Positions 7,362 to 14,566 are shown, counted from the stretch's first letter. The stretch: 39,155 bases of DNA from Candidatus Kuenenbacteria bacterium (GCA_012797775.1 JAAZOM010000017.1:1-39155); one strand, 5' to 3'. Notes: generated from the letters alone by a model not told the origin. A program made the numbers and translations.

Positions 7362-7424
7362 AAATTCCTCTATTAAGGTTTCGAAGATGTTTTTCTCTCT
7401 CCTCGAAACCAGTTAGAGGAATTT
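7362..7424 (-). other. Leader hairpin presenting GGAGAGAGAAAAACA in its loop
   Basis: Perfect arms AAATTCCTCTA/TAGAGGAATTT (7362-7372, 7414-7424) and GGTTTCGA/TCGAAACC (7377-7384, 7403-7410) enclose an 18-nt purine-rich loop. Positions 7404-7388, comprising the end of the stem and most of the loop, are the exact complement of 878-894 in the last hairpin of the operon. A 30-codon frame with an SD-like AAGGAGAG begins at 7466 and runs through it, but the stem suggests RNA function. Confidence 0.6.
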
Positions 7425-8166
7425 ATTTTATTTTTTCTCCTAATTGATATTTGATTTTCAAAGTACATTTCTCTCCTTATTTTTTTGATTTTCTTGGCGT
7501 AATACCAAGAATTTTGCCTGCCTTATAAACATGGTAATAAGTCAGGCAACTTTTCTTAGTGTTACATTTATATATTATTAATTTCTTTTAACCCCTTTTA
7601 GGGTTTAATTTTATTTTCTACAAACCGCTTGGTCATTCCACATTTATATAATCTGGAATAACCTTCGGCTTGATACCCACTTGCGTAGGTTTCAATTCGA
7701 AGGGCACTCTTAGTTCAGCTTTAGATGAGTTTAATCGCCGTTCCAGACGAGCGTTGGATTTCGGCAATCAAAGCTACTATTCTAAAACCTCCCAAGGAAT
7801 TAATACTAGGGGCTACAATTCTCTCCTCAAGAGAGCACCCCATAACATTAATTCATATCAAGGTTCAGTCGCCTTTGCCGGCGGCCGGCAACCATTGATT
7901 GTTTTAATATATTGTAAAGATCTTTATTGCTCGTGATCTTTTTCTTCCTCTTTAACAAGGAAGGTGGTAAAGACGAGTTTGGCCTGTTAACTTGTGGATT
8001 AATAATTATATGATTTATATCCACCATAATTAGGCATCTCTCTCCTCTGTACCACTTTCCAAATAAAAAGGACCCTGTCCTAGTAGGTGAGGAGAGGGTC
8101 CTTTATTAATAAATAATAAATGTATTATTCCCAAGCCAGATTAAACTGGCTTTGAGACTCTCTCCT
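7425..8166 (-). ncRNA. Large structured leader RNA of the AAA+/VWA operon
   Basis: This gene-free part of the leader has many helices on the minus strand: GAATTAAT/ATTAATTC (7797-7854) enclosing GGGG/CCCC and CTCTC/GAGAG; GCC-TCCA/TGGA-GGC (7737-7765); CCTTCG/CGAAGG (7662-7703) with an inner helix; TTCCA/TGGAA (7636-7658); TAATTAT/ATAATTA near 8010-8035; and AAGCCAG/CTGGCTT near 8134-8154. GGAGAGA-type motifs occur at 7471-7477, 7821-7827 and 8038-8047, the last followed directly by a 12-codon frame (MPNYGGYKSYNY). I searched by eye for tmRNA, RNase P, SRP and common riboswitch cores and found none. Confidence 0.5.
8067..8104 (-). terminator. Attenuator-like terminator in the leader
   Basis: AAAGGACCCT (8067-8076) pairs with AGGGTCCTTT (8095-8104), and on the minus strand the stem is followed by U5-AUUU. 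It lies about 120 nt after the predicted transcription start and before all operon genes, so it would end a short RNA unless bypassed. Its loop contains CUCCUCACC, which could pair with the GAGGAGAGAG just upstream at 8167-8158, giving a possible switch. Confidence 0.6.
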
Positions 8167-8167
8167 C

Positions 8168-8215
8168 TTAAGTTTTAAGGTTCTTTCCTTGCTTGACTTT
8201 TTTCTGCTTTTTCAT
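8168..8215 (-). CDS. Lysine-rich leader peptide (15 aa), nearly leaderless
   Basis: The ATG at 8215 lies about 5 nt after the predicted start of transcription. It encodes MKKQKKVKQGKNLKT (seven lysines in 15 residues) and stops at TAA, which is followed immediately by GAGGAGAGAG. A terminator hairpin lies about 65 nt further. Leader peptide plus terminator is the arrangement of ribosome-mediated attenuation; whether lysine or translation stress is sensed is unknown. Confidence 0.45.
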   Translation of the reverse strand: MKKQKKVKQGKNLKT

Positions 8216-8226
8216 CGTATCAAAGC

Positions 8227-8255
8227 ATCATAACATATATTGCTATTATTGTCAA
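8227..8255 (-). promoter_or_regulatory. Promoter of the AAA+/VWA operon
   Basis: On the minus strand TTGACA (8255-8250) is followed by 17 nt and TATGAT (8232-8227), a near-consensus sigma-70 promoter with transcription starting near 8220. It is divergent from the promoter at 8359-8387, with about 100 bp between them. Confidence 0.8.
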
Positions 8256-8358
8256 TGATTAATGTCAGGAATTTTACCAAAATTACGACAAATCCGATTT
8301 TTGTTGATTAAAAATATAATAAAAATCGCCAAAATTGATTAAATTTTGACGAAAGCTA
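8256..8358. promoter_or_regulatory. Region between divergent promoters, possible operator
   Basis: The AT-rich gap between the two divergent promoters contains the inverted repeat CGATTTTT/AAAAATCG (8295-8328). A TrmB-like regulator is encoded downstream on the plus strand, so this is a plausible operator; no binding site can be proven from sequence. Confidence 0.3.
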
Positions 8359-8387
8359 TTGACAAAAAGGTTTTTAGGGAGTATAAT
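8359..8387 (+). promoter_or_regulatory. Consensus sigma-70 promoter for the plus-strand genes
   Basis: TTGACA (8359-8364), a 17-nt spacer and TATAAT (8382-8387) match the consensus exactly. It is placed to drive the TrmB-like gene; the S23-type gene with its inverted repeats lies between promoter and regulator. Confidence 0.85.
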
Positions 8388-8450
8388 TACCTTATAAACA
8401 TAATCTAAGGGGGTGGAATTCTGCGGGCTGGCCAAGGGTCAAAAGTAACG

Positions 8451-8929
8451 GGTAACGGGTAATAAGTAAAGAGTGACAGGTTTTTAATAGTTTTTTACTT
8501 TATAAATATGGTTGGGAAAATAGAGAATTTTTATGACTTGGACACTTGGAAAGAGGCCCATCTGCTGGTTTTGAAAATTTACAAAATAACGGAGCAATTT
8601 CCCGCTCATGAAATATATGGAATTACTAGCCAAATCAGGAGGGCTTCAAGCTCAATAACTGCCAACGTCGCCGAGGGTTTTTCTAGGTATCATGATAAAG
8701 ATAAAATCAAGTTTTATTACCAGGCTCGCGGATCTATTTCAGAAGTACAGAATTTCTTGATCTTATCTCGGGATCTTGGCTATATTAACACCGAAAAATG
8801 TGCCGAGCTTGGTTTAAAAGCTCACGATGTTAGAAAATTACTTAATGGTCTTATCCGGGCCACGAGTAACCAAACCTAGTCAACTTTAGTTGCTCATTGC
8901 TCATTACTTTTTACTCATTACCCATTACC
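8451..8929. mobile_element. S23/IVS-type cassette with terminal inverted repeats
   Basis: The arm at 8451-8474 (GGTAACGGGTAATAAGTAAA...) is repeated in inverted orientation at 8906-8929 with about 20 of 24 matching bases, and the only gene between them is the four-helix-bundle ORF. Genes of this family sit in intervening sequences of 23S rRNA in some bacteria and otherwise lie between similar short repeats, so the unit looks like a mobile insertion upstream of the TrmB-like gene. Confidence 0.55.
8508..8879 (+). CDS. Four-helix bundle protein (S23 / 23S-IVS family)
   Basis: This gene encodes 123 aa. The order FYDLDTWKEAHLLVLKIYK, QIRRASSSITANVAEGFSR, YYQARGSISEVQNFLILSRD and a final helix is diagnostic of the S23 ribosomal-intervening-sequence family (four helix bundle, pentameric in known structures). 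The function is not established; members are encoded in 23S rRNA intervening sequences or as stand-alone genes bordered by repeats, as here. No SD precedes the ATG. It sits between a perfect promoter and the TrmB-like gene, so it may be co-transcribed with it by accident of insertion. Confidence 0.9.
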   Translation: MVGKIENFYDLDTWKEAHLLVLKIYKITEQFPAHEIYGITSQIRRASSSITANVAEGFSRYHDKDKIKFYYQARGSISEVQNFLILSRDLGYINTEKCAELGLKAHDVRKLLNGLIRATSNQT

Positions 8930-8932
8930 TCT

Positions 8933-9691
8933 ATGTTATCATCCGATCAACCCGTCCTAACCCAACTCGGTCTTTCTGATAAAGAAGCCGAGATTTACCA
9001 ATTGATGCTCCGGCACGGCAAAATCCCGGCTAGTAAGATCCTGCCCGAGACCAGCCTCAAACGCACCACGGTTTATAGTATTTTAGAGGATCTGACCAAA
9101 AAGGGGATAGTAGAAAAAGACGAATCAGGGGCAATTATTGAATTTCGCGCTAAGCACCCCTATGCCCTCAAGGAATATCTAGAATCCCGGGTCAGTCAAA
9201 TAAAAACCGCCGAGAGCAAGCTCGACGCTGTTTTGCCAGATTTTATTTCTTTCTACAACTCCGCCCAAAATCGTCCGGGGGTCAAATTTTATGAAGGAAG
9301 AAGTGGAGCAGAAAAAGTTCTTGCAGACTCGCTCACTTCTCGCACTGAGATTCTTTCTTATGTAGATATTGAATCGATTATAAAATATATTCCTGATATT
9401 AATAAGATTTATGCTGCCAAAAGAGAAAAATTAAGCATAAAAAAAAGAGGTATCCTGATCGATACCCCCGCTGCTAGAAAATATTTAGAGAATTATCACA
9501 CCGCCGTGACTGAAAGCAAATTAATTTCCGCCGAGCCATTTCCCTTCCAGACCATTATGCAGATTTATGATAATAAAATTTCTTATTTGACCCTATCAGG
9601 GCAAGCCATGGTAGGCGTCATTATTTCCGATCAACATATTTACAACATGCATCGTTATCTCTTTGAACATCTTTGGAAATTAACCCCATAA
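8933..9691 (+). CDS. TrmB-family transcriptional regulator
   Basis: This gene encodes 252 aa from the ATG at 8933; a longer frame starts at 8897 but its first codons lie in the inverted repeat. The N-terminal 65 residues form a winged helix-turn-helix (LGLSDKEAEIYQLMLRHG, then SLKRTTVYSILEDLTKKGIV), followed by a coiled linker (ESRVSQIKTAESKLDAVLP) and a C-terminal region with FYEGRSGAEKVLADSL typical of TrmB-like regulators. Archaeal TrmB proteins sense sugars, but CPR members have unknown ligands. The gene is divergent from the AAA+/VWA operon and could regulate it. It converges with the next gene with only 2 bp between them. Confidence 0.85.
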   Translation: MLSSDQPVLTQLGLSDKEAEIYQLMLRHGKIPASKILPETSLKRTTVYSILEDLTKKGIVEKDESGAIIEFRAKHPYALKEYLESRVSQIKTAESKLDAVLPDFISFYNSAQNRPGVKFYEGRSGAEKVLADSLTSRTEILSYVDIESIIKYIPDINKIYAAKREKLSIKKRGILIDTPAARKYLENYHTAVTESKLISAEPFPFQTIMQIYDNKISYLTLSGQAMVGVIISDQHIYNMHRYLFEHLWKLTP

Positions 9692-9693
9692 TT

Positions 9694-12486
9694 CTAGGCA
9701 GCCAATGGCTGCTCTTTCGAATGATCTTCTGCCGAATGGTATGTCAACGGTAAAGACACCTTTTCATAAACACAGTAAACAATTCCCGTTTCCTTGTCAG
9801 TTATATATTGGGTTAATATCAAGCCCTCGCCCAAAAGAGAAAAAGTTGGTTGCTCACCAGGCTTGAACGCTTGTATTTCTATATTATTATTGTGGCTTTG
9901 TCCACTAGCCAGCCTTGTTATTTCGGGTAGGCTGATTTTTTTTGATTCTAATTTATTATTTAACTCATCATCTCTAATAATTTTAAAACTAGGTACGCCT
10001 TCATAATCATAATAATTAATAGCCACAAAACCATTTTCTAAATATTTTTTGGTAATTGGAGCTTGTGGATCGCAATCGGCCTCGATTATACTTGCTGGTG
10101 CTTCTCTATCCAGCGCTTTTTTCAGCATTACTTCACCCAACTTAGCATTAGTATATTTTTGGTCTAGGTTGAAAGAGCCAAAATATTTTTTCTTGCGCCC
10201 ATCCGTCAGTTGTCCTATTCCTTCAAAACTCAAAAAACCAACCACTTCATCTCGATATTTCAATATATCAAAACTCGCCTTACCACTCTCTGGGTTAGTT
10301 CTACGCTCAAAAGCCCCTATCAGTTTTTGTCTAAATCCGGGTGGGTATTTTTGATAATTTTCTTCATAAATTCTTTTCATTTCTGCCAAATCAACGTCAG
10401 TGATATCCTTTCCTGTCAGTTGGCAGTAATCAGCACTTCGGAGCTCCTCAAAGTCTATCTCACCCAATTCTTTATAGGCTGTTTTGACGCAAGCTGTGAA
10501 GAAAGCAGTTTCTTTTTTGATGGCATTTAATTTTTTTCTTATTTCTAAAAATATTTTTTTCTTTTCCCCTTCACTCAAGCCAGCCATATTTTCCGGCAGA
10601 TTTTTTTGAGAGTCGATCAACGCTTGATTGGCTCTTTTTAATATTTCCGCATGTGGCTCAATGGTTTTGTCATCATTAAAAAATTCACGGCTTAATTCTT
10701 CATTGCTGCTTTTTATAAAAGAGGACAGTTCATTAAATTTCCCAAATACTCGCCGCCCAGTTTCTTGGTCTAATTTTTCCCCCAACTCTAAAATTACCTC
10801 TCCATTTTTTTCACCACTTTCCAGCGCCAAAAATGTTTTTATTCCTTCTTCTCCGTGCTTGGCCACGAATTCTCTCAATCTTTCTTTACTGCCTTCATCG
10901 GCCTCATTGAAATAAATTACAAACCAGCCCTGCTCCTTAAAAGACAGATTATTCAATTTGACTCCGGTCGCGGTAAATATCCTATCTTGAGCGATTTCGT
11001 AATAATGTTGTTTAAATTCTTCCAAATATTGCAGACGCTTTTCCCTTTGTTCTGGCGTTTCGTTTTCTTGGCCTACAAATAGTGTTTCATAAGCAAAATC
11101 AAGGACTTTAGCTTTTACTTTTTTTTCAGGAGAACTCAAATCGCCCAACTCAAAAAACTTAATCAGTTTTAATTCCTCGTCAAATAGCCCCATTTCCCCA
11201 TCAGCGGTCAAACGTCCGACATGATAATTGGGGTTATTTAATTCACCTAGATCATATATTTTTTCCAAATACCTTACACCCTCTTCTGAGATACCGATCC
11301 GACCGAATTCTAGGCGATGAAGAACCGCTGAGGCATCTCGCCTAGTAAATTCATTTTCTGATTTTAGTAAATTTAATAATTTATTAATTGCTCTTTCTGG
11401 GGCAATGTTATTGATAATATCAGATACTTGCCGCAAAAAAAGACTAGCATTCTCATCATTTTTTATAAATTCAACTAGATTGTCTACCACCTTCTCATTA
11501 TGTGTGTGTCCTAAAGAGTCGAGTAACCCTCTTTTTTCTTGCGAGCCAAAACTTATATCAATTATATCAGAGTCCGCAGTGACATTGATCTCTTCGGGAT
11601 GGTCTATAAAATAATTTCTTTGATCTATATAATATTGTTGGTCATAGTATTGTTGGCCATCTTGCTTGGTGTTTTTTGCAGGAGCATCATCGTCGGCAGA
11701 AATAAGCAAGCGGTAATTTTCTTCATCCAGCTGGTCGCTCATTTTTTCTCGCTTCCTTTTTTCCTCGATATTCAATGGTTGCTGTGAACAAAATTTAATA
11801 GCCTTCTTGTCCCAATGAGCCAGTATATAGGAAACATATTCTTCTGCTCTTGGGTCGCCGGTCTTTAATATTGCCTCGGCAATTTCATTATAACAGGAGA
11901 CAATGGGCTCAGCATCAATAAAGTCTATTGATCCGAAAGAAGTTAAAACCGCATCAGACACTTTATTATTGTCAAAGAGAGATAAAAGATATTCTGCCCC
12001 TTTTTCCATTGTTGCAATTTTTTCCAGACACTCACTAAAAAAAATTCTAGCGAAACCATCTAATTCAAAATTATCATCTTGGGGAAACTCGTGATCAATC
12101 AAAAATTCATTCAATTGCATATAAAAATCGGCAGAGAGAATGTTTTTCTCACCGATTTTTTCTAACCAGTCATAAGCCTTTTCCCATTGATTATTTTCCA
12201 ATAAACTAGTTATCTCCAAAAACAGCCGGTTTTCTTGCTCCCCGCTTTCTATCTTGGTTTCTTCAGCGGTTGAGTCTCGATAATCTTCCGAACCAATATC
12301 AACCGATCTGTACTCAATTAATTTTTTTAGCCTTTCTTCTCGAGCTGGTCTATTTTTTTCCATCCTCTTTCTTATTGGTTCTAATGCCATCTGCATTTTT
12401 TCTCTACTTCTGCTATTCATATTATTTATATTAAATTTTTTTCCCCCATATACCATTATCTTATCCTTTCCCCTAAAAAATTTCAA
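9694..12486 (-). CDS. Large HEAT-repeat-like protein with a C-terminal GNAT-like domain
   Basis: This gene encodes 930 aa, or 920 from the second ATG at 12456. The N-terminal part is highly charged, the middle is helical with HEAT-like units (EKVVDNLVEFIKNDENA, RAINKLLNLLKSENEF, RRDASAVLHRLEFG), and residues about 690-850 resemble an acetyltransferase fold (YRDEVVGFLSFEGIG, YFGSFNLDQKYTNAKLGEVM, ADCDPQAPITKKYLENGFV). The last part corresponds to the GNAT motif A/B region, where the acetyl-CoA pyrophosphate loop would lie (NAKLGEVML), but the usual Q/RxxGxG/A is weak, so activity is uncertain. No signal peptide is seen. Large proteins of this design are, from memory, common in CPR genomes and uncharacterised. 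Confidence 0.65.
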   Translation of the reverse strand: MKFFRGKDKIMVYGGKKFNINNMNSRSREKMQMALEPIRKRMEKNRPAREERLKKLIEYRSVDIGSEDYRDSTAEETKIESGEQENRLFLEITSLLENNQWEKAYDWLEKIGEKNILSADFYMQLNEFLIDHEFPQDDNFELDGFARIFFSECLEKIATMEKGAEYLLSLFDNNKVSDAVLTSFGSIDFIDAEPIVSCYNEIAEAILKTGDPRAEEYVSYILAHWDKKAIKFCSQQPLNIEEKRKREKMSDQLDEENYRLLISADDDAPAKNTKQDGQQYYDQQYYIDQRNYFIDHPEEINVTADSDIIDISFGSQEKRGLLDSLGHTHNEKVVDNLVEFIKNDENASLFLRQVSDIINNIAPERAINKLLNLLKSENEFTRRDASAVLHRLEFGRIGISEEGVRYLEKIYDLGELNNPNYHVGRLTADGEMGLFDEELKLIKFFELGDLSSPEKKVKAKVLDFAYETLFVGQENETPEQREKRLQYLEEFKQHYYEIAQDRIFTATGVKLNNLSFKEQGWFVIYFNEADEGSKERLREFVAKHGEEGIKTFLALESGEKNGEVILELGEKLDQETGRRVFGKFNELSSFIKSSNEELSREFFNDDKTIEPHAEILKRANQALIDSQKNLPENMAGLSEGEKKKIFLEIRKKLNAIKKETAFFTACVKTAYKELGEIDFEELRSADYCQLTGKDITDVDLAEMKRIYEENYQKYPPGFRQKLIGAFERRTNPESGKASFDILKYRDEVVGFLSFEGIGQLTDGRKKKYFGSFNLDQKYTNAKLGEVMLKKALDREAPASIIEADCDPQAPITKKYLENGFVAINYYDYEGVPSFKIIRDDELNNKLESKKISLPEITRLASGQSHNNNIEIQAFKPGEQPTFSLLGEGLILTQYITDKETGIVYCVYEKVSLPLTYHSAEDHSKEQPLAA

Positions 12487-12516
12487 CTAAAACCCGCCTC
12501 TGATGTGAGGCGGGTC
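12486..12516 (-). terminator. Terminator of efp
   Basis: ACCCGCCTC (12492-12500) and GAGGCGGGT (12507-12515) form a perfect 9-bp stem with a 6-nt loop, followed on the minus strand by TTTTAG. It lies just downstream of efp. Confidence 0.8.
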
Positions 12517-12530
12517 TGTATTATTGATTT

Positions 12531-13088
12531 TTAGGCCCTTTCTACATATTCGCCAGTCTGGGTGTTGACCCGGACCATGTCACCTTCATTCACAAATAGT
12601 GGTGCATTGATCACGGCTCCGGTCTCTAGAGTCACTGGCTTGCCCGAGCCCGAAACCGTATCACCCTTGATGCCCGGCGGCGCGGAAATAACTTTCAAAA
12701 CCACCTTGGGTGGCAGCTCTACACCGATAATATTTTCCTCGTAAAAAATAAGATCTACCTCTTGTGATTCTTTCAAAAATTGCGCGGCATCGCCGACCAT
12801 CTCTTTATCAATTTCGTATTGCTCATAATTTTTCTGTTCCATAAAAGCATAGCGGCCCTTTTCCTCATACAAGTAGTTGGCTTTGTGGCGGGTGACATCG
12901 GCCGGTTCAGCCGCTTCACCCTGTTTAAAACTATATTCTACCACTTTACCGGTTTTGATATTTTTCAACTTGGTCTGCATCACCGGCTTTCTTTGTTGCA
13001 TACGCAAAAACTTGGCCTCCATCACCACGTAAGGGTCGCCATTGTATTTTATCAAAAGACCCTTTTTGATATCAGTAAGTTCAGACAT
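12531..13088 (-). CDS. efp: Elongation factor P
   Basis: This gene encodes 185 aa, full length for EF-P, which binds ribosomes stalled at proline stretches and restores peptide bond formation. The three-domain order is present: N-terminal KOW-like domain (ITDIKKGLLIKYNG-type start, here LTDIKKGLLIKYNGDPYVV), central OB domain, and the C-terminal signature with KGDTVSGSGKPVTLETG and a VPLFVNEGD-like INAPLFVNEGDMVRVNT end. The loop that normally carries the modified lysine (KPGKG in E. coli) reads RMQQRKPVMQTKLKN, so the tip differs and no classical EpmA-type lysine context is present. The start has no SD. Confidence 0.96.
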   Translation of the reverse strand: MSELTDIKKGLLIKYNGDPYVVMEAKFLRMQQRKPVMQTKLKNIKTGKVVEYSFKQGEAAEPADVTRHKANYLYEEKGRYAFMEQKNYEQYEIDKEMVGDAAQFLKESQEVDLIFYEENIIGVELPPKVVLKVISAPPGIKGDTVSGSGKPVTLETGAVINAPLFVNEGDMVRVNTQTGEYVERA

Positions 13089-13231
13089 AAGTAGACAATT
13101 TTTAATTTCTAATTTTTAAATAAATCTAAATTTTTAAATTTTAAACACTAGAACATTAAAAATTGTTTAAAAATTAAAAATTATAAAATTGAAAATTATT
13201 ACCCTCACCTTATCATTTCCGCAAAAATTTT
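13089..13231. other. AT-rich spacer upstream of efp
   Basis: No gene. The stretch is made of repeated and partly inverted TTTTTAAAT/ATTTAAAAA words; the efp promoter probably lies here, but no clear -35/-10 pair stands out. Confidence 0.4.
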
Positions 13232-14164
13232 TCAAGGGTTTGTTATTTTTATTGCAGATCCATCGCCAATAGTTATAATATCTCCCAGCTCATCTGTCCG
13301 CCAGATATTGACGCTCGCTCTTTTCAGGCGATTGATAATTCTTAGAGACGGATGGCCATAATCATTGTCTGCTCCGACCGAGATGACGGCGTCAGTAGGG
13401 GAGACCAGCCGCAAAAACGCCTCACCGGTAGCGCTGCTCGAGCCATGGTGTGATACTTTGAGCATATCAGCTTTCAATTCCCAAGGCTTGTTAATTGCCA
13501 GCTGATTCTCCCCCGCACTGTCGAGGTCACCCGGCAAAAGCCAAGCATTAGCCCCATAAACCAATTTCAAAACCAAAGATGAATTATTCAATTCAGCCAC
13601 TCTCTTCCCAGCCAAATTTTCCACTGGCCACAATACTTTAAATATTACACCCTCTTCAAAATTTATTTCCTCACTACAACCAGCCTCTTTTATTTCTGTA
13701 CAAGCGAAAATATTTTTGACGGGTATATTTTTATCTTTAAGCAAATTTAAAAATTCCAAATAACCACTTGAAGTGTGTACCACGTCCGTGAACCAGACTT
13801 CTTTAACCGTATATCTTTTCAAAACCTCAATCAGCCCATCCAAATGATCACTATGCGGATGAGATAAAACCATAAGTTCAATCGTTCTGTCAGTCATTGG
13901 CAGATATTTTCCGAGTTTTGCGAGTACTGCCTGTCCTTCGCCGCCATCCAAAAGTATTTGCGCCCCACCCGGTGTTTCTATCAAAATGGCATCACCCTGA
14001 TTCACGTCCAAAAAATTTACTCTTAATTCCTTCTGTGTTTGAGTCTCCACACCCTGCACCTGCTCGATATCACTATCATCAAAAAAATTCCAATGCCAAC
14101 GACTGGCCACAAACAGCGCTGTTATAATTATAACAATAATAACTAGAGATTTTTTGGTGAACAT
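13232..14164 (-). CDS. ComEC-type metallo-beta-lactamase protein, secreted or membrane-anchored
   Basis: This gene encodes 310 aa. An N-terminal hydrophobic segment (residues 6-20) anchors or exports it. The MBL fold follows with DVNQGDAILIE, LSHPHSDHLDGLIEV (HxHxDH metal motif), LLPGDLDSAGE and VSHHGSSSATGEAF, and an ISVG..NDYGHPS end. In full-length ComEC this is the C-terminal domain that degrades the non-transported DNA strand; here it is a separate gene just downstream of the membrane part (14614-16098) on the same strand, with a GIY-YIG cassette between. I infer that the two work together in DNA uptake. Confidence 0.88.
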   Translation of the reverse strand: MFTKKSLVIIVIIITALFVASRWHWNFFDDSDIEQVQGVETQTQKELRVNFLDVNQGDAILIETPGGAQILLDGGEGQAVLAKLGKYLPMTDRTIELMVLSHPHSDHLDGLIEVLKRYTVKEVWFTDVVHTSSGYLEFLNLLKDKNIPVKNIFACTEIKEAGCSEEINFEEGVIFKVLWPVENLAGKRVAELNNSSLVLKLVYGANAWLLPGDLDSAGENQLAINKPWELKADMLKVSHHGSSSATGEAFLRLVSPTDAVISVGADNDYGHPSLRIINRLKRASVNIWRTDELGDIITIGDGSAIKITNP

Positions 14165-14197
14165 AATAAAAGTTTAAAATTATTTCTCTCTTTTTGT

Positions 14198-14251
14198 CAT
14201 CCTCGGGCGACCCCGCATTGAGTTCTGCGGGGGAGACCCGGGGATCCATTC
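14198..14251. repeat. REP-like hairpin, left border of a GIY-YIG cassette
   Basis: TGTCATCCTC is followed by a nested hairpin containing CCCCGCATTGAGTT and ends in GGGGATCCATTCC. The core CCCCGCATTGAGTT-TGCGGGG recurs in inverted orientation at 24458-24478, so this is a dispersed repeat of the genome. Confidence 0.6.
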
Positions 14252-14252
14252 C

Positions 14253-14546
14253 TTATAGCCATTCTTTTGCCAAATCCTCCCAATCAGGGTTATCTTTTTC
14301 TAGGAGTTCTATTTTCCATTTTCTATTCCAGCCTTTTATTTGTTTTTCTCTCCTAATAGCTTCAGCAATATTATCTGTTTCCTCAAAATAAACCAAGTGG
14401 CATACTTTATATTTACTAGTAAATCCTTTTATAAGATTATTTTTGTGTTCATATAGTCTTCTCATTAAATCATTGGTGACACCAATATAGAGAGTACCAT
14501 TCTTGCCACTGGCTAGGATATAGACATAGTAAGTAATTTCTGACAT
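14253..14546 (-). CDS. Small GIY-YIG endonuclease (COG2827 type)
   Basis: This gene encodes 97 aa. The GIY-YIG core is present as YYVYILAS and TLYIGVTNDLMRRLYEH, with the catalytic arginine in the 'NDLMRR' helix and a glutamate in the AIRREKQIKGW helix. Single-domain members of this family occur in many bacteria and lie between short inverted repeats; their biological role is unclear. Here the ORF is bordered by TGTCAT(C/T)CTC...ATCCA-type hairpins in opposite orientation and separates the two ComEC genes, so it looks like an insertion. Confidence 0.92.
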   Translation of the reverse strand: MSEITYYVYILASGKNGTLYIGVTNDLMRRLYEHKNNLIKGFTSKYKVCHLVYFEETDNIAEAIRREKQIKGWNRKWKIELLEKDNPDWEDLAKEWL

Positions 14547-14566
14547 AAATTATTTATTTTTTTCTG

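Noticed and set aside
7670-7936. Plus-strand frame of 88 codons in the leader region
   Set aside because: It runs antisense through several strong helices and has no SD; the minus-strand promoter supports RNA in the other direction.
1620-8220. tmRNA, RNase P RNA or SRP RNA in the structured spacers
   Set aside because: None of the conserved cores (tmRNA tag and tRNA-like ends, RNase P P4 strands, SRP GGAAGGAAGCAGCC-type loop) was found on either strand.
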